The translations under genes were made by a program, and so were the position numbers. The notes beneath the pieces were generated by a model. That model ran no database searches. It was not told where the DNA came from and saw only the letters and a program-made list of their open reading frames with translations. Shown in pieces: positions 45,544 to 54,299 of a stretch of 64,000 nucleotides of DNA. The stretch lies in assembly GCA_023436145.1 (NCBI GenBank), contig JAEZKP010000035.1:4552-68551 (forward strand), in the 5' to 3' direction. Numbering within the stretch: position 1 is the first letter of the stretch; the number at the start of each line of letters is the position of its first letter. Source of the stretch: Fibrobacterota bacterium. Lineage in GTDB: Bacteria; Fibrobacterota; Chitinivibrionia; Chitinivibrionales; Chitinispirillaceae.

Positions 45544-47235
45544 CTACAATCTGCCCATTCTCTCCTGAGCATTTTTTGCCCACCAGGACTGTGGATTTCT
45601 CTTTATATATTCAGTAAATCCATTCTGAGCAAGCTGCCTCATGTTTAATTTCGCAGCAATCTGTCCAATATTGTAATAAACCATAGGCGAAGCCTGGTTT
45701 CTTTCCGTAATAAGCTGGAGAAAACGCAACGCTTCTGAAAGATCACCTCTCTGATAAAAAAGTATGCTGCTAATCCAAAGCTCCTGATCTGTACAACCTT
45801 CGATGTTCTCCTTAATTTTATTCTCAAGCTCCAAAAGCTGCTTCTGATATTCCTCCTTATTCAAATTAAATATCTGATAAGAGGCTGGTGTATAAATCTC
45901 ATTCTTACTGGGTGCAATTTCATGCTCAAACCATTGCTTGATCTCTTTTTTAAGAATCCTATATCCTTTATATTCTGAGGTCATCCAGGTAATATAATCT
46001 TTTATCAATTGCCCCTTTAATGCCGTACTGGAGCGGATATTCTTGTTCTCAGCGAGCTGATTATAGGTGGTAAGCAAATAGCGGCTTTCATCAACATCGA
46101 GTCGGTATTCAATTATACCAGCAGCAATGGAAGTCATAGCATTACTTCCCTGAACATTTAACGGAACGATCAGAAAATTGTTTTCCCAGTCATAAAGAGC
46201 GTTACCCGATCCTGGAACAAGAAGCACCTGTGGTTTACCAAAGATAGCCACCCGGTCATTATGAAATATTTTTGGATCAAACTCCAGAATCCGGTTAAAA
46301 CACTCGCAGATTGTCTGAAAGGTTAAATATTTACCATTCTCTGAAATCAACGGGTTACATTCACAGTGACATCGCCTTGCAGATAGCCTGACCAGATCCC
46401 TTATTTTCTCCAGCTCCTTTTGAACCTTGCTCTGAATTTCCAGTGGTGAAATCTCCTGATGCTGCTTTTTTATTTTCTGGATCTCTTCATTGGATTTCTC
46501 AATAGTCTGCTCATATTCAAGTAACATACTGAAATTGGCAACTATGCGGTCGCTTGTTTTTTTAACCTCCAGTATGCTTTCCCGTTCTTTTATGGAACCA
46601 AGCAAAGAGTTGTACCATTGCATCTCTTTCTGAAGACGTTTTTCCCTCTCCACATGAGAGCGCTTCTGATCAACTGTTAAAAAAGCGCCATTTGAAATCG
46701 TCTTTTTTACTCTCATACTCTCTAAAGTCATACTATCAATTTCATCCAGAAGATCCAGAAATTTTATCTGCTGTCCACCCGAAGAAGACCGTTCCAAAAG
46801 AGACTGCAACAGGTCTTTTTTCTCCTGCTGTTGGGTTTTTATCTCCTGCTCTGTTTTACGAATGCCTATTTTTGACATCTCAATTTTCTTTAACAGCAAT
46901 TCCTCTTTATCACCCTTAAGTATTTTACAGACAAGACTGGAAATCCAGCCCGAAACAGTAAGAATCTGAACCGGAATGTCTTCAGACTGACATCCGGTAA
47001 TGGCAGAAGCACTGTTTTGCGGATCCGGACACAACTCGGGCGTTATCCCCAAATCGATTAATAAACGCTCCTGTTTAAGGAATCCGTCAAGGTCGCCGCC
47101 ATTTCTGATTATCTCACAGACCGCCCCAATAATCATCTCCCAAAAAGGACTGTAAATGTTCTCAACCGTTACAACTCCCTCACTGTTTTGCTGAGCTTTG
47201 CTTAAAAGATCTGAAAATTTCTCTGTGTATTTCAT
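45544..47235 (-). CDS. Large coiled-coil and TPR protein of unknown function
   Basis: A protein of about 563 residues. No signal peptide is seen. Residues about 115-290 form long charged helices with coiled-coil character. A Cys cluster follows (RCHCEC, then ICECF about 20 residues on). A middle region of about 300-450 is globular, and the end (about 505-563) has TPR helices (RGDLSEALRFLQLI, NIGQIAAKLNMRQLA). No family is recognised. The frame reaches 47247, but the ATG at 47235 with AGGTGG upstream is the better start. The upstream PPC lipoprotein gene ends just 7 bases before this frame. Confidence 0.75.
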   Translation of the reverse strand: MKYTEKFSDLLSKAQQNSEGVVTVENIYSPFWEMIIGAVCEIIRNGGDLDGFLKQERLLIDLGITPELCPDPQNSASAITGCQSEDIPVQILTVSGWISSLVCKILKGDKEELLLKKIEMSKIGIRKTEQEIKTQQQEKKDLLQSLLERSSSGGQQIKFLDLLDEIDSMTLESMRVKKTISNGAFLTVDQKRSHVEREKRLQKEMQWYNSLLGSIKERESILEVKKTSDRIVANFSMLLEYEQTIEKSNEEIQKIKKQHQEISPLEIQSKVQKELEKIRDLVRLSARRCHCECNPLISENGKYLTFQTICECFNRILEFDPKIFHNDRVAIFGKPQVLLVPGSGNALYDWENNFLIVPLNVQGSNAMTSIAAGIIEYRLDVDESRYLLTTYNQLAENKNIRSSTALKGQLIKDYITWMTSEYKGYRILKKEIKQWFEHEIAPSKNEIYTPASYQIFNLNKEEYQKQLLELENKIKENIEGCTDQELWISSILFYQRGDLSEALRFLQLITERNQASPMVYYNIGQIAAKLNMRQLAQNGFTEYIKRNPQSWWAKNAQERMGRL

Positions 47236-47254
47236 CGTCTTTTCCACCTGATCG

Positions 47255-47896
47255 TTAAAAAGAACCTAATTCGTAATATCCACCACTGGAACGGTAATTA
47301 GCTACTACCCGTAAAAAAAGTGGATATGCAAATGAATCCGGAACAACCAGCGAATCAACAGCCCGGTAAGCCCTGGGTGAAGTTACTCTTCCAGTACTGT
47401 CAATAACTGAGAAGACTGACTCCGAATTATATGAACGCAAATAAAAGCATTTTGCATTATTAGTTTTTACTACATAAAAATCAGTATCATTTACATAAGC
47501 CACAGAACCGAACATCTTTCCGTTAAGCAGATCTGCTGACCCGATTGTATTGTTTGGCTCCTGTTCATAAGCATAAGTATAGAAGTTAAAAGACTCACCT
47601 GATACAAATAGTTTATACTTGGTACTTCCATTAAATGGACTGGAAGGCACCAGCTGAAAAGTATCCTTGGATGATGTCAAAAAACCGTAGCAACCAAAAA
47701 AAGGTGGTAAAAAACTAAATTCGATCACCTGAGAATCTTTAACCGGTGATGAAAAAGCGATCTTTATAGGTGCATAAGGCGAAATTGTATCGGGTGAACA
47801 AAAAGTGAGCCTGGCACCCCCATCTGGTGGTTCAGATGGAACAACACAGCTTGAAACAAACAGGATGGCTATTAATATTATATTTTTGATGTGCAT
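47255..47896 (-). CDS. Lipoprotein with Ig-like and PPC-like domains
   Basis: A 213-residue lipoprotein; the lipobox is V-S-S-C. Residues about 35-105 resemble the bacterial Ig-like 'SbsA' module (PYAPIKIAFSSPVKDS and PSSPFNGSTKYKLFV). Residues about 110-205 resemble a PPC domain (EQEPNNTIGSADLL, NDTDFYVVKT), found at the C-termini of secreted enzymes. It is expected at the outer membrane. It is tightly linked to the coiled-coil gene downstream. Confidence 0.75.
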   Translation of the reverse strand: MHIKNIILIAILFVSSCVVPSEPPDGGARLTFCSPDTISPYAPIKIAFSSPVKDSQVIEFSFLPPFFGCYGFLTSSKDTFQLVPSSPFNGSTKYKLFVSGESFNFYTYAYEQEPNNTIGSADLLNGKMFGSVAYVNDTDFYVVKTNNAKCFYLRSYNSESVFSVIDSTGRVTSPRAYRAVDSLVVPDSFAYPLFLRVVANYRSSGGYYELGSF

Positions 47897-48006
47897 TTAT
47901 GGTTAAACTCTAAAAAAATGATCCAGTCTTATCAGATAGAGTGTCTCTTTATTATAAAGCCTTTGCTGCCTGTGGGCAATGTTTAATCTGACTTGCGGAG
48001 TATAAG

Positions 48007-48939
48007 TTGAGCTGTAAAAAGGATCTGATTGTTATCTGTGGACCAACTGCCTCAGGAAAAACCGCCCTGGGAGTGCAAATCGCCCTGCAAACAAACGGGG
48101 AAATAATCTCCGCTGATTCCCGTCAGGTTTATCGAGGAATGGATATCGGTACCGGAAAAGATCTAAAAGAGTATCAAACTACTGAAAAATCTATCCCATA
48201 TCACCTTATCGATGTGGCAGATCCTGCTCAGATTTATACACTGTTCCACTACCAGAATGATTTCTATGAAACCTTTGATAAGATTGTTTCCAGAAAACAT
48301 CTGCCGATTATGGTTGGAGGAACCGGTTTGTATATCGAGGCAGTTCTTAAAAATTACGATATCCCGGCAATTCCGGAAAATCCCCAGCTACGCGCAGAGC
48401 TGATGAATGAAGAGAAGAGTGAGCTTGAAAAAAAACTGTTTAACCTAAGCAAACCGATCTACGAAAAAACCGATCGTAGCAGTAAAAAACGGATCATCAG
48501 AGCACTTGAAGTGGCCATGAGTGAGCAGATCGCAACACCAAAGCATCACAAGTCCCGAAAAATTGAGCCCCTGGTACTATGCACCAAATGGGAAAGAGTA
48601 AAACTCAGGCAGCGTATCGATGCGAGGCTGGAAGCCCGTTTCAAAGAGGGGATGATTGAAGAAGTTAGAAAATTGCTGCAATCAGGGATTTCCAGAGAGC
48701 GTTTTTCATTATTTGGTATGGAGTATAAACATGTTGCCAGCTTTATCGATGGTGAAGTAGACTATGAAACGATGGTAAAAGAACTTCGCCAAAGTATCCA
48801 CCATCTGGCCAAACGACAGGAGACCTGGTTCAGGGGCATGGAAAGAAGGGGTTTTAAGGTGAACTGGATCAATGAAGCTAATGTTCAAAGTGCTTTAGAA
48901 ATAGTGGAGAAGGCTATGAAAATGACTTTCATCAACTAG
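48007..48939 (+). CDS. miaA: tRNA dimethylallyltransferase
   Basis: A 310-residue enzyme that adds a dimethylallyl group to A37 of tRNAs reading codons beginning with U. The P-loop is GPTASGKTALG at about 12-22, and ISADSRQVYRGMDIGTGK follows at about 36-53. The substrate loop GGTGLYIEAVL is near residue 100, and FGMEYKHV near 240. The start is a TTG, with GCGGAG six bases upstream. The gene is divergent from the lipoprotein gene. Confidence 0.97.
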   Translation: MSCKKDLIVICGPTASGKTALGVQIALQTNGEIISADSRQVYRGMDIGTGKDLKEYQTTEKSIPYHLIDVADPAQIYTLFHYQNDFYETFDKIVSRKHLPIMVGGTGLYIEAVLKNYDIPAIPENPQLRAELMNEEKSELEKKLFNLSKPIYEKTDRSSKKRIIRALEVAMSEQIATPKHHKSRKIEPLVLCTKWERVKLRQRIDARLEARFKEGMIEEVRKLLQSGISRERFSLFGMEYKHVASFIDGEVDYETMVKELRQSIHHLAKRQETWFRGMERRGFKVNWINEANVQSALEIVEKAMKMTFIN

Positions 48940-49211
48940 TAACTGTCGTCTGCATAGGTAACTTTTTCCGGAAAACTGAAATAACAATATACAGAACAGC
49001 CAGTTACAACCCAGTCTCTCTGAGTGTAAGAAAAATGTAAATAAAAAATGATTATCGGATATCGATATAAAAATGGTAATTAAAAACCGATAAAAGAGAA
49101 GTCCCTCGCTGATAACTGACTGACATTACTGCAGATGCAGATTACTTTGTTTTAAAATTTAATTGATTTTGACCCTGGATAGTGTAAACAAACAGCATTG
49201 AACGAGAAATT

Positions 49212-49610
49212 TTACTTTTCCTCCCAATACTCCTCCATCACCTTTATATCAGCAGGTGACCACAATATTTTATCGCAGTCTTCCCGACTAAAAAAACTCA
49301 CCTGCGCATGCTCCAGAGCGACCGGATCACCATTGCGGATACTGCAAACAAAGGGAATAAGCTTGATAAAAATCCATGGATAACGAAAGGAAACCGGTTT
49401 AAGCGGTTTTATAATCTTGATCTCCAATGCAAGCTCTTCACGAATCTCCCGCTCAAGCGCCTGTTCAGGAGTTTCTCCATTGTGCACCTTCCCTCCGGGA
49501 AACTCCCAAAAACCTGCATTTGACTGATTCATCCCGCGCTGTGCCGCAAGAATCAGATCCCCTTTTTCTATTATGGCACAGACGACAGGAACTTCTGTAT
49601 TATTTGTCAC
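49212..49610 (-). CDS. MutT-like NUDIX hydrolase
   Basis: A 132-residue NUDIX protein with the box from Gly39 (GGKVHNGET) to REIREEL at 54-60, which holds the metal-binding glutamates. The N-terminal VVCAIIEKGDLILAAQR and the FWEFPGG segment are typical of MutT/NudG-type 8-oxo-dGTP or CTP pyrophosphohydrolases. The likely role is sanitising oxidised nucleotides. It overlaps the upstream beta-CASP gene by ATGA. Confidence 0.92.
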   Translation of the reverse strand: MTNNTEVPVVCAIIEKGDLILAAQRGMNQSNAGFWEFPGGKVHNGETPEQALEREIREELALEIKIIKPLKPVSFRYPWIFIKLIPFVCSIRNGDPVALEHAQVSFFSREDCDKILWSPADIKVMEEYWEEK

Positions 49611-51019
49611 CAGGTTTCCCGGTTATAAGTGAATATCTCTCCAGGTGCAGGAAAATGAACATTCTGAAAACCCTGACTCCTGATTCCATCTTTCAGTGGC
49701 ATAGCCTGATCCTGATCTCCGTGCACCAGAAATATATGTTTAAGCCGCTGCGGCGAATTGAGCCCCACATAATCCAGCAGATTTCGCCTGTCAGCATGAG
49801 CACTGAATGCATCGATAACCTTGATCTTACTTCTTACCTGATGCTCTTCACCAAATATTTTAACCACCCGGTTACCATCAATGATTTTTCTGGCCAGGGT
49901 CTCTCTGGCTGCATAACCCACGAATAAAATAAGATTTCTGGGATTTTCGATGTTATTTCTCAGATGATGAAGGATTCTACCTCCCTCAGCCATACCGGAA
50001 CCGGAGATTATGACATGCGGATATGCCATAAAATTCAATCTTTTAGACTCTTCAACATCATGCACATAAGTTAACCTTTGAAATCCAAACGGATCTTCGT
50101 GATAATTGAGAAAAACCCGGTTAGTCTCCCTGTCCAGATATTCAGGATATGATCTGAAAATTTCAGTTGCATGGCAAGCAAGAGGACTGTCAACATAAAT
50201 TGGAAGATCGGGGATGCGATTATGATTAAAAAGCTTATGCAGCACATAAACCAGAGTCTGTGTCCTACCTACTGCAAAACATGGAATTATTACTTTACCC
50301 CCGCCAGCAGCAGTTTCACGGATGGTTTGGGCAACTTCCTCTTCAACATTATCATAAGTCCCATGCAGACGGTTACCATAAGTGCTTTCCATAATCAGAA
50401 TATCCAGTTCACGCAGGACGTTGGGATCATGCGTCAATGGCATATTCGGCCGGCCAATGTCACCGGTAAGCCCCAGCTTATAAATCCGTCCCAGCTCGTT
50501 TATCTCCAAATGTATACTAGCAGAACCTAAAATATGCCCCGCATCCCGAAACATCATTTTGATACCCTGACCCAATTCAAATTCATTATCATAATCGATG
50601 GAATGAAATAAACCTAGAGTTTTCTCCACATCCTGAATATTATACAGTGGAGGAAGTTCCGGTTGATGACTGCGACGCCGGATGATGTTTACAAATTCCA
50701 AATCCTTCTCCTGCAGGTATGCAGAATCCCGCAGCATAACCTTACACAGATCGATTGTGGCTGGTGTTGCATATATCGGCCCCTTATACCCCTTTTTTAC
50801 CAGATTAGGTAAATTTCCACTGTGATCGATATGTGCATGGCTCAACACTACTGCATCAAGAGTCTGAGGATCAAATGTGAAATTCTGGTTTTTTTCATAA
50901 GACTCCTGACGCCTGCCCTGAAATAAACCACATTCAAAGAGAATTTTTTTGCCATTTACCGAGATAAGCGTCTGAGAGCCGGTAACTGTCTGTGCACCTC
51001 CACAAAATTGAATCTGCAT
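49607..51019 (-). CDS. MBL-fold beta-CASP RNA nuclease (CPSF-like)
   Basis: A 470-residue metallo-beta-lactamase-fold nuclease. The metal motif H-A-H-I-D-H at 61-66 is complete, with AGHILGSAS near residue 155 and the D-I-G strand after it. The beta-CASP insert runs from about 210 to 390 (PCFAVGRTQTLVYVL, ISGSGMAEGGR). The C-terminal RXKL-like end has VIDAFSAHADRRNLL and FLVHGDQDQ. The family processes RNA 5' or 3' ends with two zinc ions. It is coupled to the NUDIX gene by ATGA. Confidence 0.95.
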   Translation of the reverse strand: MQIQFCGGAQTVTGSQTLISVNGKKILFECGLFQGRRQESYEKNQNFTFDPQTLDAVVLSHAHIDHSGNLPNLVKKGYKGPIYATPATIDLCKVMLRDSAYLQEKDLEFVNIIRRRSHQPELPPLYNIQDVEKTLGLFHSIDYDNEFELGQGIKMMFRDAGHILGSASIHLEINELGRIYKLGLTGDIGRPNMPLTHDPNVLRELDILIMESTYGNRLHGTYDNVEEEVAQTIRETAAGGGKVIIPCFAVGRTQTLVYVLHKLFNHNRIPDLPIYVDSPLACHATEIFRSYPEYLDRETNRVFLNYHEDPFGFQRLTYVHDVEESKRLNFMAYPHVIISGSGMAEGGRILHHLRNNIENPRNLILFVGYAARETLARKIIDGNRVVKIFGEEHQVRSKIKVIDAFSAHADRRNLLDYVGLNSPQRLKHIFLVHGDQDQAMPLKDGIRSQGFQNVHFPAPGEIFTYNRETW

Positions 51020-51481
51020 AAGTTTGTCCTTGAAAATTACAGTTATCAGTGAATTGAAGGTATGCGGTCCGGTCTCACCGCCTTCAACCGATCAATTTCT
51101 GGTATAGACCTTTTATTATTATACATTGTTTTGGGAAAAAAACCCAATCCTTCGCGAGGACGCTACGGATTGCAGGCACAGAGTACGGATTTAAGAAGCG
51201 AAGACGATACGGATGGCAGGCCTCGGAGTTCGGATTTAAGAACCGAAGACGATACGGATGGCAGGATCACAGGTAGCAGCATCTCTACCAAATGCAAAGT
51301 TATTTATAATAACACGCTACCAATTACACTAACACCGCTAAGGAAGGATGTTAATACTACCATTTACCGTATACCTTCCCAGATATTACTACCATTTATT
51401 ATCCACTTTCATTATTAAATATTAACCATTATTATTAATTATTTTTAATGCTTTGTTTACCTTTATCCTGCAGGATTAACC
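51020..51481. other. Gene-free stretch with 45-bp tandem repeats before the GH1 gene
   Basis: About 460 bases between divergent genes. An open frame at 51062-51418 exists, but most of its distinctive sequence is the tandem repeat, and no ribosome site precedes it. The final 80 bases are very AT-rich and should contain the GH1 promoter. Confidence 0.45.
51154..51275 (+). repeat. 45-bp tandem repeat, about 2.7 copies
   Basis: CGGATTTAAGAA begins copies at 51186 and 51231, exactly 45 bases apart, each with GAAGACGATACGGATGGCAGG. A more diverged copy (GAGGACGCTACGGATTGCAGG) precedes them. The period is a multiple of three, so any reading through gives a 15-residue repeat. Confidence 0.8.
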
Positions 51482-52804
51482 ATGAGCGATCTTTTATCAT
51501 TCCCTTCAAATTTCATCTGGGGAGCAGCAACTGCAGCCTACCAAATCGAGGGAGCTGCATTTGAAGACGGCAGAACAGAATCAATCTGGGACCGCTTTGC
51601 CAGAATCCCGGGTAAGGTACGAAACGCTGATACTGGAGATATTGCCTGCGATCACTATCATCTGTGGGAAAAAGATGTCGAGCTGATGAAGACTCTTGGA
51701 TTGAAAGGTTACCGTTTTTCAGTTTCCTGGTCGAGGATATTGCCTGAGGGTAAAGGAAAAAGCAACTCCAAAGGGTTAGACTTTTACAACCGGCTGGTAG
51801 ATAAACTACTGGAAAATAACATAGAACCCTTTATTACACTCTACCACTGGGACCTGCCAATGGCTCTTCAGGACGCCGGAGGATGGCTCAACAGAAGAAT
51901 TGCAGATTGGTTTACAGAATATGCTTCTGTGATGTATAAATCCCTGGGAGATCGGGTCCGCTTTTGGAGTACACTTAACGAACCGAATGTTTTTGCGATG
52001 TGCGGATACCTCAATGGTAAACATGCACCCGGCGTCAGAGACTATCTCACCTATACCCAGGTAATCCATCATCTTCTCTTAGCTCACGGTGATGCAACCA
52101 AAGCAGGACGGTCTATTCTGCCCAAAGCACAATTCGGAGTCACACTGGCAATCGGAATGGATTATCCGGCAGATGACACTCCGAAGAGTCATGCTGCAGT
52201 CGAAAGAGCCTGGACCAGAGGCCCATGTATTTTTCTTGACTCTATTCTTAAAGGTAAATATCCCTCACTTGCCTTAGCAAATAGTTTACAATTTAATCCG
52301 GTTATTCTTGATGGTGATCTGGAAAGAATCTCTCAACCACTCGACTATTTGGGAATTAATCACTATTTCAGCAACTGGCTGACTGCAGATAATATTCAGA
52401 AATTTAACAGGGAACTTCCTAAAACCGACAGGGGTTGGATAGTTTATCCAAATGGCCTGAAAGATATGCTACTTAAGATTACAGAACGGTATGGAAAAAT
52501 ACCCATTTACATTATGGAAAACGGTGCTTCATATCCGGATATCGTCTCTGAGGATGGAATGATTCACGACTCCCTTCGCGTTGATTATTACAAAAATTAT
52601 ATCAAAGCCATGTATGAAGCTATCCAGCTTGGAGCCGATGTCAAGGGTTATTTTGCCTGGTCTCTTCTGGACAATTTTGAATGGGAGCAGGGTTATTCTT
52701 CCAGGTTTGGAATCGTATATGTGGATTTCAAAAGCCAGAAAAGAATAATTAAAGATTCTGGCAGATTTTATTCTGCATTGATAAAACAAAATGCAGTTAT
52801 ATAA
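51482..52804 (+). CDS. GH1 beta-glucosidase
   Basis: A 440-residue glycoside hydrolase family 1 enzyme. FIWGAATAAYQIEGA opens the barrel. The acid/base is Glu167 in TLNEPN and the nucleophile Glu346 in YIMENGAS. SVSWSRI and the sugar-binding W-S-L-L-D-N-F-E-W-x-x-G-Y segment are intact. There is no signal peptide, so it should act in the cytosol on cellobiose or similar dimers, which fits the secreted GH5 in the window. AGGA precedes the ATG. Confidence 0.97.
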   Translation: MSDLLSFPSNFIWGAATAAYQIEGAAFEDGRTESIWDRFARIPGKVRNADTGDIACDHYHLWEKDVELMKTLGLKGYRFSVSWSRILPEGKGKSNSKGLDFYNRLVDKLLENNIEPFITLYHWDLPMALQDAGGWLNRRIADWFTEYASVMYKSLGDRVRFWSTLNEPNVFAMCGYLNGKHAPGVRDYLTYTQVIHHLLLAHGDATKAGRSILPKAQFGVTLAIGMDYPADDTPKSHAAVERAWTRGPCIFLDSILKGKYPSLALANSLQFNPVILDGDLERISQPLDYLGINHYFSNWLTADNIQKFNRELPKTDRGWIVYPNGLKDMLLKITERYGKIPIYIMENGASYPDIVSEDGMIHDSLRVDYYKNYIKAMYEAIQLGADVKGYFAWSLLDNFEWEQGYSSRFGIVYVDFKSQKRIIKDSGRFYSALIKQNAVI

Positions 52805-52896
52805 CGGATGCCCTGTTTTGTTTGACGAACGCACCCAAAGCATAACAGATATTCCAGACACTTTGCTTCAACCAGAAAAACCAATGAGTTATACAT

Positions 52897-53934
52897 ATGG
52901 ATCAGAATACACCCTTCAAAAAAAGACGCCCCCGATATCCGGGGACTCACCCCAGAACTTTCGAGCAGAAATACAAAGAACTCAATTCTGAAAAATATGC
53001 TCTTGATGTTAAAAAAATAATCGAGCGAGGGCAAACCCCTGCCGGCACACACAGACCTATCTGTGTGAGGGAAATTCTGAGTCTGCTCGACCCTAAGCCT
53101 GGTCAGACCGGGCTTGATGCTACTCTTGGATATGGCGGCCATACACAGGAATTAGTAAAAAATGTTCTTCCCGGTGGAAAACTGTTTGCAATCGATGCAG
53201 ACCCATTGACTATTTCTCAAACCGAAAGCCGTCTTCGAAAGCTCGGCTATACAGAAGATGTTCTGGTCATCAGGAGAATGAATTTTGCCGGTATACTTAA
53301 ATTGCTCCCGGTTGCTGGTGGATTCGATTTCGTACTGGCAGACCTTGGTGTTTCCTCCATGCAGCTGGATACTCCATCCAGGGGCTTTTCGTTTAAACTG
53401 GATACTCCCCTTGACTTGCGAATGAACCCCAAACATGGTCAACCAGCCGCAGAACTGATTAAAAGTCTCACAAAAAATGAACTTGCAGAACTTTTCATAA
53501 ACAATTCCGATGAACCTTATGCAGACATTCTGGCGCATGCAGTATTTACCGGACGACAGACGATTAATACCGGTAAAAACCTGGCAGATGTCATCAGATC
53601 TACTTTGAAATCCAGAAATGTATCTCCTGATGATACCAAAAAATCCGTACAGAGGGTTTTTCAGGCATTACGAATATCAGTAAATGATGAATTCGGTGCG
53701 CTTGAACAGTTCCTGAAACTGCTTCCGCAATGTCTTAATCCCGGGGCCAGAGTGGCGATACTCACTTTCCATTCAGGGGAGGACAGACGGGTCAAGAAAT
53801 CGTTTCAGAGCAATTTTAGAAATGGCATCTTTACAGATATTGCCAGGTCTCCCTTACGCCCGAGTCCTGAAGAAAAAAGAAGCAATCCCCGTTCTGCCTG
53901 TGCAAAACTGAGGTGGGCAATTTATCTGGGTTGA
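52897..53934 (+). CDS. rsmH: 16S rRNA (cytosine(1402)-N(4))-methyltransferase
   Basis: A 345-residue SAM-dependent enzyme that methylates N4 of C1402 in 16S rRNA. After an N-terminal extension of about 45 basic residues, HRPICVREIL marks the start of the core. Motif I is LDATLGYGGHT (about 74-84). DFVLADLGVSSMQLD and RGFSFKLDTPLDLRMN follow, and the C-terminal ILTFHSGEDRRVKK and RSACAKLRW are family signatures. It is not in a cell-division gene cluster here. Confidence 0.96.
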   Translation: MDQNTPFKKRRPRYPGTHPRTFEQKYKELNSEKYALDVKKIIERGQTPAGTHRPICVREILSLLDPKPGQTGLDATLGYGGHTQELVKNVLPGGKLFAIDADPLTISQTESRLRKLGYTEDVLVIRRMNFAGILKLLPVAGGFDFVLADLGVSSMQLDTPSRGFSFKLDTPLDLRMNPKHGQPAAELIKSLTKNELAELFINNSDEPYADILAHAVFTGRQTINTGKNLADVIRSTLKSRNVSPDDTKKSVQRVFQALRISVNDEFGALEQFLKLLPQCLNPGARVAILTFHSGEDRRVKKSFQSNFRNGIFTDIARSPLRPSPEEKRSNPRSACAKLRWAIYLG

Positions 53935-54031
53935 AATCAGCCCGGAAACATTTCAGAATTGCGAAAAAAAACTAAAGTTTTGCTGAAAACTGCCGATAAT
54001 ATGAACAGGGCTTGTAATAGGGAGGTGCACA

Positions 54032-54217
54032 ATGTCTGTAAGTGGTGTTGAAAGTTCAGGTAAAGTATATTCGGGAGAGGTAAAAAGCAGACCCCCTGAA
54101 GAAAAGGTATCCTCAGAAAAGCGAAATGAGGACCGGGTGCAGGAAGATTCCCGGGTTCAAGAAGAGCGCAGAAGCTCTGAGCCGGGTCGGGGTGAAAATA
54201 TGGATATAACTGCCTGA
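54032..54217 (+). CDS. Small charged low-complexity protein
   Basis: A 61-residue, very polar protein rich in Ser, Glu, Arg and Val, with no hydrophobic segment, ending in G-E-N-M-D-I-T-A. It is probably disordered. A strong GGAGGT site upstream and a terminator 30 bases after its stop support it as a real gene. No function can be named. Confidence 0.65.
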   Translation: MSVSGVESSGKVYSGEVKSRPPEEKVSSEKRNEDRVQEDSRVQEERRSSEPGRGENMDITA

Positions 54218-54240
54218 AACCCATACCTGAATTTCAAGGG

Positions 54241-54281
54241 AAAAAAAACGGGAAGTGCGTGGTGACACTTCCCGTTTTTTT
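54241..54281. terminator. Bidirectional terminator between convergent genes
   Basis: A perfect 9-bp stem (CGGGAAGTG with CACTTCCCG) flanked by eight A on the left and seven T on the right, so it can end both the small plus-strand gene and the minus-strand peptidase gene. Confidence 0.92.
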
Positions 54282-54299
54282 GCCTGTTACTGTTATTGA

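Noticed and set aside
51062..51418. 118-codon frame holding the 45-bp repeat
   Set aside because: No ribosome site, and outside the repeat the sequence is low in complexity. Treated as a repeat, not a gene.
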